Assembly (NCBI GenBank): GCA_028277445.1
Contig: JANQGG010000021.1
Span: forward strand, 1 to 64,000
Origin: Chloroherpetonaceae bacterium
Lineage (GTDB): Bacteria; Bacteroidota; Chlorobiia; Chlorobiales; Chloroherpetonaceae
Direction of reading: 5' to 3'
Length of the DNA: 64,000 bases
In this document: one piece after another, positions 54,301-61,854 of the stretch
Numbering within the stretch: the stretch's first letter is position 1
Layout of the letters: each line of letters starts with the position of its first letter
Program-made: the position numbers and the translations under genes
Notes under the pieces: model-generated
What the model was told of the DNA's origin: nothing
Databases searched by the model: none
Seen by the model: the letters and a program-made list of their open reading frames with translations, nothing else

Positions 54301-57263
54301 ACGCATTGCTTTCAAGGCTAAGCGCCCATGCCAAAGAAACCAAAGGCTACAGCCTGATTACGGTTATCATTGGCCGTGATCCATTTACCGGAAAACGCGT
54401 AAGACGAACGGTTCATAACCTAGTTAAAGGTTTTATGAGCCTTATGGATGGAGGCGAACAGCAGTATCAACAACTCAAACAGACTGGCGCTATTGATCGG
54501 GTGGTCAATAAAGTGAATGCTGCGGTTGAACGCCTAAACATGACGCCAGAATCCATTGTTCAATTGTTCATTGATTTATGGAACTCGTTCAGCATTAACG
54601 ATTTAACCGATCCAATCGGTGCATTTCAACGCATTGTAGCCACGTTTGGCGAACCCATTTTGCGTTTAATCCGGTTTGTAATTGATATCATCATGATTGT
54701 GATCGAAGCCATCCTGATCTTGATGAACTTCCCGTTTGATCTGATCGGCAACATCATTACCCGCGCCATGCAGGCCTTCCAAAGCATCAAACGCGATCCG
54801 GTTGGCTTCCTCTTGAATTTACTGCGCGCTATCAAGCAAGGCTTTATTCAGTTCTTTGATAACATTGTCAAACACCTCATTAACGGCGTGGTTGGGTGGT
54901 TGATGAGCGAGCTGCGGGATGCCAATGTACCCGAGCCTAAGGACTTTTCACTAAAAGGTATTATTGGTTGGGTGCTTGAAGTATTAGGCATCAGCATGGA
55001 AGCGATCTGGCAAAAACTTGCTGCTCATCCTCGAATCGGGCCGGAAAAAGTAGCGCGTCTGCGAAGCATCATCAATACCCTGGAAGGCATCTGGACATTT
55101 ATCAAGGATGTTCAGGAGAGAGGCATTGCCGCCATTTGGGAACGCATTCAGGAGCAACTTAGCAATTTGTGGCAAACTGTTTTGGATGCGGTTAAAAATT
55201 GGATTATTGAAAAGATTATTACCCAGGTTACGGTGAAATTGCTCAGTATGCTCGATCCAACCGGCATTATGGCTGTGGTCAATAGCGCGATTGCAATTTA
55301 TAAAGCCGTTCAAAGCTTTATTCGATATTTGCGGCAAATGCTGGAAATTATCAACTCGTTCGTCAATGGCGTTGCCGATATTGCACAGGGCAACATTAAA
55401 ACCGCTGCAGATTATCTGGAAAAGACCATGGGTCAAGCGATGCCAATTGTGATTGGCTTCCTGGCTAATCAGGTTGGTTTAGGCGGAATTGGCAAGCGCA
55501 TTGCTGAAATGATCGGTGCGGCAAGAAACATGGTTGATCGAGCGTTAACCTGGCTGGTGAACAAAGCTGTCAACACCGGTATGGCTTTGCTGGATAGAGT
55601 GGTTTCAATGGGGCGAAGCGCAGCCGGCGCGGTAAGAGCATGGGCGCGTGGTTTATTAGGGCTGAACCGTCCATTTACAACGCCCGACGGTCAACGCCAC
55701 AGAATTTACTATGCCGAGCGCGGCAATACCGTTAAGCTCATGCTTAATCCATCGCCGGCCGGGGCTTATGAGCAACAGATCAACCAAATCAACCCGGCGC
55801 CATCGGCAACCGTAACCCTGGCTAATGCGATTGCTATACCGTTAAAACGAAATGGCAATACGGTAAGCACGGTTAATATACCCGCTGGAAATACAGCCAT
55901 GACGGCCTTAAAAAGCCATGCCATTCGTGTGGCGCAGCATATTGATGGATTGATTACCAGCAACATGCGAACAAGAACCGATCAAAGTACGGGCGTTAAG
56001 GATCAAACCCCTGACTTTAATGCATCTTTGGAAGGATTAAGCCAGGTTACTTCGTACTTGCTATCAGCCGAAACGGGCGGCCCGATGCCGGTAACGCCAG
56101 TTCCAGCCTATGGCGGTCTTGAAAATGGATTTGCTTCACGAATGGATGTTAAACCTCTGACAAAACTTGGCGTTCCGGGTACGGGCGTCAGCATTACTTC
56201 GCCAGATTATGAAGACCTTTTGCGAAGAAGGGAAACGCCAGGTGGAAGATCGTATTATATCGCCGGTCATTTGCTCAATAACAATGTTCATGGATCAGGC
56301 TCAACCTGGTCGAATTTAACGCCAATTACACAACGAGCAAATCAGGAGCATGAATCTAAAGTGGAATCAAAAGTCAAACAAGCCGTTGATGCCGATCAAA
56401 TTCTGCAATACACCGTCGATGTTGATTATGCTATTTCAAGGAACGCTACAAGAATTGGTGAAATTGAAGCCGTGCCAAATTGGCAGCTAAATTCTGTTTT
56501 GGATGAAAAGCATAAAATACTTGAAGCTGAAGCCAAACTGCCCACCCAGTTACGGTGTACGGTAAAACAAATTAAAGCTGATGGCACGGATTTGCCCACA
56601 TCCGATCCCAAGTACAACGCCGGTTACAATATTAGCGGTGCAGCCGGAACAATCAACAATCAGGCAACCGTAAATCAATCAAGCCTTGATATTTATTATT
56701 TAAGAAGCGCTACGGCAGTCATCTACAAAACCATGGCTCAGCTAACTGCTGCCGCAAACACTGCGGTTGGTGCAAATTTAGGCGCGGCTTGGGATACGTT
56801 CTATAACAATGCGGCCAATAAAGTAAGTATTGATAATTTGCCAAATTCGGATCAGGAAACCCTGAGAAATATTTTTAGGAAAGCAAACACGATCCGGGAA
56901 GAAAGAAGCCGTATATCGAGCGAGAACGATATGCAAACCTGGAATAGCTTTATAGGGAACAGGGTGGCTTACACGGGTAATTTACTTTCGAACGGCGATA
57001 AAACGGATTTGTTCAACCGATTTAATCAACGAATGTTAACGCTGAAAGGCCATTTTATGTCAACCATGCGAAATTATGTAACAACGGCATTAACCGATAA
57101 AAACACGCAATGGGGGACATTCAGAACAACCCAGGGTATGATTGCGAGAACATACAGTTATCTGGGCAACAACTTCACCTTATTGTCGGATAGCGAAGTT
57201 CAAACGTTTAGAACCGAGGTATTTGAGCCGAGAATTGCCGAGCTAAACGCATCTGAAGAATAA
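51309..57263 (+). CDS. Giant DUF4157 protein, predicted multidomain eCIS effector
   Basis: This 1984-residue protein lies within the eCIS cluster. The N-terminus has the Glu/Gln-rich QRQEE/VQAK tract of this class and a DUF4157 domain (about 205-280) ending in HELTH at 273-277. A CHAP-like hydrolase candidate spans about 310-500, with Cys405 in WCGIFAFW, His455 in SHYALVES and Asn471/473. A Cys pair lies near 600. From about 690 to 1500, helical repeats of about 130 residues share a (F/L)GxDPxTGx phrase. The C-terminus (about 1520-1984) has YYIAGHLLNNNVHG and NLTPITQRANQEHE (His1654, Asn1669, Asn1677), a non-specific nuclease-like pattern. DUF4157 is known in eCIS cargo. The catalytic calls are inferred. 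Confidence 0.75.
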   Translation: MFSTAEKTTSTTVNRSKSTVDQAFFRKADEDTFFGSHDQTSFFHSPVQPKLEISSPEDPQEKEADAVAEKVMRMSEPLNTSTDEQKEEESLQRQESEEEEETVQAKQEEEEQEEQVQAKPMLQRQEETEEEESVQPKLAATVSRKEERESELMTPPSNIQTGGGFTVYTKRVGQIQKPILRQANRGPPAMKTNFQSLLSSTKGKGSPLPDSTRTFMESRFQADFRDVRVHTGEEAGSLSRSIQAQAFTHGNDIYFNSGRYSPHTPSGSLLLAHELTHTIQQGASPVSRKGYGALQRKKSFSKPIQRSAESQRQAAINLAKGEQGKVAANKSQSDGARQGWQRLMEYFKTSLGPDKILPEGAAFKPNTVNESQIKTKSTFVGDVIDPGDGKTVLHNQPRDAMPSWCGIFAFWALNKGGIPLKKWTLGSNMIPPDAAYPSGYVPKPGDLAYRREFSHYALVESSDGSKVTSVNGNTSGDDNVGGEIEVQTHPLDHWYGFFDPTKMMDGVLQDPGNPNNPGAAPVRSLRELRKKLFNVQRKEESVEESLPIGEKNQEQPVQSKAQEGNKPAKVDPIAQPKISSPIVSGETIQKETQEEEKENEQQSEPCSQCPIHRSLLSSQARQAENSPNAESIDRKHELIRKQEFESETDQEEQKEELQRKSDESESRAPPRAPPSENIVAKNQPAIVQRWLGDAWDAVTDVVSDAVEYVEEGLDAAKEWLLEKVRDFVSEIPGYKVLSLILGEDPITGQATPLTGENLLEAGLDLLPAGSMFRSLLNRLGIYNDVATWLQGRIVDLSAVATGISDRFIRFWDNLSLSDVGDPDGVMNDVASLLRNTIQDIVSFIETSAETFLERIKEVMVGEIAAFVKARIPRLYPLLTVALGFDPETMETVERNGTNILNAFLEISEDGREQRRQMIETGTFERIVGWIDRGIAVFSRAYQLLRSAIANIWDYVTVENLFQPIETFTQIWNEFSEPVRIVGQFLIDAAIEILKVIKDALLSRLSAHAKETKGYSLITVIIGRDPFTGKRVRRTVHNLVKGFMSLMDGGEQQYQQLKQTGAIDRVVNKVNAAVERLNMTPESIVQLFIDLWNSFSINDLTDPIGAFQRIVATFGEPILRLIRFVIDIIMIVIEAILILMNFPFDLIGNIITRAMQAFQSIKRDPVGFLLNLLRAIKQGFIQFFDNIVKHLINGVVGWLMSELRDANVPEPKDFSLKGIIGWVLEVLGISMEAIWQKLAAHPRIGPEKVARLRSIINTLEGIWTFIKDVQERGIAAIWERIQEQLSNLWQTVLDAVKNWIIEKIITQVTVKLLSMLDPTGIMAVVNSAIAIYKAVQSFIRYLRQMLEIINSFVNGVADIAQGNIKTAADYLEKTMGQAMPIVIGFLANQVGLGGIGKRIAEMIGAARNMVDRALTWLVNKAVNTGMALLDRVVSMGRSAAGAVRAWARGLLGLNRPFTTPDGQRHRIYYAERGNTVKLMLNPSPAGAYEQQINQINPAPSATVTLANAIAIPLKRNGNTVSTVNIPAGNTAMTALKSHAIRVAQHIDGLITSNMRTRTDQSTGVKDQTPDFNASLEGLSQVTSYLLSAETGGPMPVTPVPAYGGLENGFASRMDVKPLTKLGVPGTGVSITSPDYEDLLRRRETPGGRSYYIAGHLLNNNVHGSGSTWSNLTPITQRANQEHESKVESKVKQAVDADQILQYTVDVDYAISRNATRIGEIEAVPNWQLNSVLDEKHKILEAEAKLPTQLRCTVKQIKADGTDLPTSDPKYNAGYNISGAAGTINNQATVNQSSLDIYYLRSATAVIYKTMAQLTAAANTAVGANLGAAWDTFYNNAANKVSIDNLPNSDQETLRNIFRKANTIREERSRISSENDMQTWNSFIGNRVAYTGNLLSNGDKTDLFNRFNQRMLTLKGHFMSTMRNYVTTALTDKNTQWGTFRTTQGMIARTYSYLGNNFTLLSDSEVQTFRTEVFEPRIAELNASEE

Positions 57264-57360
57264 ATACTTTGCAAAAAGATTGAACATGTTTTATAGAAAT
57301 GTATATGGAGTTAGCGCGTTATTCATTATACTATGCTTATAACCCTATTGAAGCGTCGCC

Positions 57361-59409
57361 ATGATAAAAGCCTCCGGTAAACGATTCAGGAAATTGCAGC
57401 CATCTACGGCTGAGTTGCGGGGAAAACAAAACCAAAACACAGATCATCAATTTTTTGGCCCTATCCAAAAAGCCACGTTTTTTAACCCGTCCTCTACCCT
57501 GAATGTCCGTCGTAAGCAAGCCTCTACATCAAAAGAAGAGGACACCTTGAAGCGTGAGGCGGGAGCAAAAGAAGAAAAAGAAGAGCAAGCCCAACTCAAA
57601 CGTTATCCCGATAGCCCAACGGCTTCATTAAATGGCGCGTCAAGCTATATAAAACAGCTATCGGGAACAGGCGAAGCCTTGCCAAAACGTTCGCAAACGT
57701 TTTTTAGCCGGCGATTAGGGTATGATTTTCAGGATGTTAAAATTCACCGCGATGAGAAAGCCGCCCAATCGGCACGTGAGGTGAATGCAAAGGCCTATAC
57801 GGTTGGAAAAAATATTGTCTTCAATTCCGGCAAATATAATCCCGATAGCCGTGAAGGGAAAGAATTATTGGCCCATGAATTGGTTCATGTCATGCAAAAT
57901 GATGCTAAACATGGCCGCGACGTCTTAAACAGAGTCCCGGCCGGTTTTGATATCCGGGGCATTTATCCTGATGCGGCGTCCTTTCCAAACACCATATTCT
58001 TTGATTATGGACGATCAAGAGTTCCCTCATCGGAAATGGGAAAAATTCCGGGCATTGCAACGCCGCCAACCCGGAATATAACGCTTGTGGGTACGGCCAG
58101 TGAAGAAGGCGATCCGGCCAGTAATGCCGCGCTCATAAACAGTAGAATTCGGAGCGTTGATCGCAAATTAAAAGCAGCCGGGCATACCGGAGCAAGAACT
58201 CATACGCCTCAAACTACGGCAGGTAGTGGAAATATTGATTATCGTCGGGTAAGAGCCGTTGATGTTATTCCTACGCCGGCCGTTGTTCCTCCGGGCGGCG
58301 CAATGCCTTTGGCTACGCCCTCTTGCGCTGTAACGGCTACTAATCCAACCCCGAAAGTTATCCCTTGTGGAACGTCGTTTACAGGCGCGTTCCCCAATGC
58401 CCAACGATGGACGCTTAATGCTTTGTTGCGTATGTCGATGGGCGATCCCTTTGCGATAATTGAAACGGCAATATTGTTTCCGGGTATTCCCGCGGTTACT
58501 GTAATGGGGCATATAGCTAGCCTTGTCGGACAATTGGCGTTGTTGCCAACGCAACATCGTTGCCACAATACCTGCGATGGAGGATGCTCTCGCCCCGCTT
58601 ATAATGATGGCACCGGAACAAGCGCTATGATGACGCTATGTCCTGATTATATCAATCTAACCAATCAGAACTTGCAGACCGTATATCTGATTCATGAAAG
58701 TTTGCATGCTACGCCAGGGTTGTCAACCGATGATACGGCTTATTACACCACGCGATTAATTTCAAATCTAACCGGTCCGCAAGCGCTTAATAACACCGAT
58801 AGTTTTGTGTTGTTAATACTTAGGCTTAACGGGATTGCTCCACCGGGCGGGTCGCCGGCAATCGATACCTACGACGCTTCATTAACGCCAGCAGAGAAAT
58901 CGCATGTAAAAAATGCGTTGGCTTATCTGGAACAGTGGCTCGTGAATGCTGAGTTTGATACCAGTTTATTGTATGATGCCATCGATAGAAATATTGGGAG
59001 TACAAGCGGTTGGAGCAGTTCGGACGATCAAGAAGCTGAAATAGCCCATGCCATATCGCCGTTCGTGCGTATAACCGATCCGGGAAGTTCGTCGCCGTTT
59101 ACCATACCGCCTGTGAAGAAAGATAAAGTAAAAGTAGCCGGTATGTATCATCGTTATACCACCATTATCGATCAGGTGTATTTGAATGCCTTAATGATTA
59201 ATAGAATCAATGCCGGTAAGGAGCGATGGGATATGGGCGCCGATACGGTTTATGTTCGACAAACATTTTTTACAAAGAGTCCGGAAAATGCCGTTCGACA
59301 TTTATTGAAATTACTTATCAAAGCCTCAAAGATGGTGCCACGTAGACTTATTAATGCTTACATAGAATCAGCCAATGAAATCAGGAAACTTCGCTCTGTC
59401 GGGCCATAA
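57361..59409 (+). CDS. DUF4157 protein with OmpA-like and aspzincin-like domains, predicted eCIS effector
   Basis: This 682-residue protein has a DUF4157 domain at about 105-180 (LPKRSQTFFSRRLGYDFQDV ... HELVH at 172-176). An OmpA-like domain follows at about 210-305 (FFDYGRSRVPSSEM, TLVGTASEEGDPASNAAL, YRRVRAVDV). A second zinc motif, HESLH at 445-449, is followed by STDDTAYY (455-462) and ALNNTDSF (475-482). That spacing recalls M35/aspzincin metallopeptidases, where two His and an Asp bind zinc. The C-terminus has SRPAYNDG-type Cys-rich sequence (RCHNTCDGGCS). It lies next to the giant DUF4157 gene and before the AAA+ gene. The protease is inferred. Confidence 0.75.
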   Translation: MIKASGKRFRKLQPSTAELRGKQNQNTDHQFFGPIQKATFFNPSSTLNVRRKQASTSKEEDTLKREAGAKEEKEEQAQLKRYPDSPTASLNGASSYIKQLSGTGEALPKRSQTFFSRRLGYDFQDVKIHRDEKAAQSAREVNAKAYTVGKNIVFNSGKYNPDSREGKELLAHELVHVMQNDAKHGRDVLNRVPAGFDIRGIYPDAASFPNTIFFDYGRSRVPSSEMGKIPGIATPPTRNITLVGTASEEGDPASNAALINSRIRSVDRKLKAAGHTGARTHTPQTTAGSGNIDYRRVRAVDVIPTPAVVPPGGAMPLATPSCAVTATNPTPKVIPCGTSFTGAFPNAQRWTLNALLRMSMGDPFAIIETAILFPGIPAVTVMGHIASLVGQLALLPTQHRCHNTCDGGCSRPAYNDGTGTSAMMTLCPDYINLTNQNLQTVYLIHESLHATPGLSTDDTAYYTTRLISNLTGPQALNNTDSFVLLILRLNGIAPPGGSPAIDTYDASLTPAEKSHVKNALAYLEQWLVNAEFDTSLLYDAIDRNIGSTSGWSSSDDQEAEIAHAISPFVRITDPGSSSPFTIPPVKKDKVKVAGMYHRYTTIIDQVYLNALMINRINAGKERWDMGADTVYVRQTFFTKSPENAVRHLLKLLIKASKMVPRRLINAYIESANEIRKLRSVGP

Positions 59410-59423
59410 ACTAATTTAATGAT

Positions 59424-60776
59424 ATGCTGATTTCGCATTCCAAAAGTTCTAAAGACACGTTTGATCTTGAAAAACATATTGATGTGCTTAGAACAATTAT
59501 ATCTCAGCAGATTCAAGCTCATTTTCAAGGCGAGTACTTGGATACCGGCCAATGGGTTCAAATGAATGGCGGGAATATCATTGATGAACGTTTTTGTAAG
59601 CAAATACCCGGTCTTAAACAATTCCAGGAATGGATTATTTTAATGACCGCGTTAATGCCTCATATTCAAACCAACTTCTTTGAATCAATCGTAATGGCGC
59701 ATTTGCCTAGCGGCGGCGATTTCCCGGAATTTGGCGGCGTAAAGGCAACCAATCATCGGGGAATGCTGCCAACCGGCGAAACCATCCAATTTATTTTAGC
59801 CGGTGTTAATGTTCAAGAACGATTGTGCGTTCATGACTATTTTTCCGAAGAACACTTTTTTTTCAAACAAAATATTCTTTGGTTGGAGCCGATTAAAGAA
59901 GGCGAACCGCGCATGAGCGGCCGTATAGTTGTTTCTCAGGAATGGGTGGATAAATTGTTGTTCAATAAGGAATCTACGCCACGATTCGGCCTTGACTTTC
60001 CGGCAAAAAAATTAACCACGGGAATGGTTTGGGAGGATGCAGTGCTTCATCCTCACACCCAAACCCAGATCAATGATTTGGTGATTTGGCTCGAGCATCA
60101 TCACCGGTTGGATGAAGACGAAAACCTAAGTCGTAAAATTAAACCGGGATTGAGGGTATTATTTTATGGGCCGTCTGGCACAGGGAAAACATTAACGGCA
60201 GCATTACTTGGTAAACAATTTCAGAAAGATGTCTACCGTATTGATCTTTCACAAATTGTTTCAAAATACATCGGTGAAACCGAACAAAATTTAGAGAAGG
60301 TGTTTCGCAAAGCCGAAACCAAAAACTGGATTTTATTTTTTGATGAAGCCGATGCATTGTTTGGAAAGCGGACGAATGTTCAGAGTGCGCACGATAAATA
60401 TGCCAACCAGGAAGTCAGTTATTTGTTGCAACGCGTTGAAGATTATCCTGGGTTGCTGATACTCGCCTCCAATTTTAAAAACAATCTTGATGATGCGTTC
60501 ATACGCCGATTTCATTCGGTCGTTCATTTTCCAATGCCAAATGTTGAAGAGCGTTTGGCTTTGTGGCAGAAATCAATGCCGGAGGGATTGGCGCGCGACC
60601 CAAATCTAAACTTGAATGAACTGGCCAGCCACTACGAAATGAGTGGGGCTTCAATTTTAAATGCCGTTCAGTTTTCAGCGCTTCAGGTTTATGCACGCAA
60701 CGATAAAACCATTACTCGCGAAGATTTATTGCAGGGGATTCGGAAAGAATACATGAAAGAAGAAAAATCCATGTAG
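59424..60776 (+). CDS. eCIS AAA+ ATPase (Pvc15-like)
   Basis: The 450-residue protein has an N-terminal DUF-type region (to about residue 205), then an AAA+ module: Walker A GPSGTGKT at 249-256, Walker B WILFFDEADALFGKR, and IRRFHSVVHFP with the arginine of the second region of homology. It is the ATPase that closes many eCIS clusters (Pvc15-like), thought to load or fold cargo or aid assembly. It starts 14 bases after the second DUF4157 gene, tying those genes to the system. Confidence 0.92.
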   Translation: MLISHSKSSKDTFDLEKHIDVLRTIISQQIQAHFQGEYLDTGQWVQMNGGNIIDERFCKQIPGLKQFQEWIILMTALMPHIQTNFFESIVMAHLPSGGDFPEFGGVKATNHRGMLPTGETIQFILAGVNVQERLCVHDYFSEEHFFFKQNILWLEPIKEGEPRMSGRIVVSQEWVDKLLFNKESTPRFGLDFPAKKLTTGMVWEDAVLHPHTQTQINDLVIWLEHHHRLDEDENLSRKIKPGLRVLFYGPSGTGKTLTAALLGKQFQKDVYRIDLSQIVSKYIGETEQNLEKVFRKAETKNWILFFDEADALFGKRTNVQSAHDKYANQEVSYLLQRVEDYPGLLILASNFKNNLDDAFIRRFHSVVHFPMPNVEERLALWQKSMPEGLARDPNLNLNELASHYEMSGASILNAVQFSALQVYARNDKTITREDLLQGIRKEYMKEEKSM

Positions 60777-60893
60777 GAATCTGAAAAGATAGCCCAGTGA
60801 ATTTTTCACACCAATAAACTTACTATCAACGTCCTGTCTACCGATCCTAACCTGCAAAAACTTATACCACAGTCACGTTTCGGGGTGAATGAT

Positions 60894-61790
60894 TTAAAAA
60901 TCAAATAAAACCCCAAGCGATGTATAGCTTATCCGACGGTAAAAATACATGCCGTGGTGATCGATACCACTGGAATAGTTCAATACAACGCGCATGCCTT
61001 TTTCATGGATCGGGTTGGTTTTAACGCCCAGTTGAATGTTCAGGCAACCGGCAAAGTCGTCGGTTTTATTTTTGGATGCGTTCCATACCGGTTTCAGTTT
61101 AAAATCCGTAGCAACAAACGGGTATATCCCCGGAATTTTACACGTGTTGTGATACAGTTCTAAACCGGCTTGAAATGAATGCGGGTTGATATCGTCGGGG
61201 ATGGTATGAAACATAAATTGGTAACCCAAATAGGCTTTAAAGGATTCGGCGCTAAACGCGCCCTGAAGATTGATAAACTCACGGCTATAAACAAACGGAA
61301 TGGTTAGGGGCACATTTTCCTGATCCCAAACGCCATTTTTTACATGCCCATCTACAAAATGCGCCGAAATGTGGCTAAGCCGGAATCGCACGCTGCTTTG
61401 GCCTTGGAAACCGAAAATTTCAGCAGGTTTGCTATAGGAGAGATTAAATCCAAAAATGTAATCAATGGCATCTACCGGAAACTTGAAATTTTTAGATCGC
61501 CGCAACAAGGAATACGTGGCAAAATGTCCACCGAGGCTTAATCGGGTTTGAGACGTTGGATTATGGAAAAGTTCCATCAGATCAAACGTAGAGCCAATAT
61601 CCAAGAGTAAATCCTTTTTGGATAAGTTAAATAGTGTGCCGATGCGAGGTTCTAAGGGATCAGCCAGCAATGGATTAAAAATTAAGCGTCCGGTATTGTG
61701 ATTTGGGAGAGAATCGGCATGTAAATGTTGATAAGAAAAAATTGAACTTGAAAGAAAAAAACAAACGAGTAAAACACTAAACTTTTTCAT
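60894..61790 (-). CDS. DUF1207-like exported outer-membrane protein
   Basis: This protein of about 298 residues (from ATG 61790) has a signal peptide (MKKFSVLLVCFFLSSSIFS) then LIFNPLLADPLEPRIGT, a DUF1207 hallmark, and a beta-rich body with aromatic ends (YRRISYTSLGVLFDF at the C-terminus). It is probably an outer-membrane or periplasmic beta-barrel protein. The longer frame to 61814 would add a hydrophobic stretch ahead of the natural signal. It is convergent with the eCIS cluster. Confidence 0.8.
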   Translation of the reverse strand: MKKFSVLLVCFFLSSSIFSYQHLHADSLPNHNTGRLIFNPLLADPLEPRIGTLFNLSKKDLLLDIGSTFDLMELFHNPTSQTRLSLGGHFATYSLLRRSKNFKFPVDAIDYIFGFNLSYSKPAEIFGFQGQSSVRFRLSHISAHFVDGHVKNGVWDQENVPLTIPFVYSREFINLQGAFSAESFKAYLGYQFMFHTIPDDINPHSFQAGLELYHNTCKIPGIYPFVATDFKLKPVWNASKNKTDDFAGCLNIQLGVKTNPIHEKGMRVVLNYSSGIDHHGMYFYRRISYTSLGVLFDF

Positions 61791-61801
61791 GATGAACCAA
61801 T

Positions 61802-61829
61802 AAAAAAAGGGCAATCCAATAATTGCCCT
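61802..61829 (-). terminator. Rho-independent terminator of the Ig-like repeat gene
   Basis: On the minus strand, AGGGCAAT and ATTGCCCT form a perfect 8-bp stem with a six-base loop, followed by seven T. It lies between the Ig-like gene and the DUF1207-like gene, so the latter needs its own promoter. Confidence 0.85.
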
Positions 61830-61854
61830 ATGTGACTATAAGTAAAATAAAATT

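Noticed and set aside
29770-60776. Prophage or type VI secretion system as an alternative
   Set aside because: No capsid, terminase or integrase and no T6SS TssJLM membrane complex genes are present; DUF4255, LysM adaptor and AAA+ ATPase fit an eCIS.
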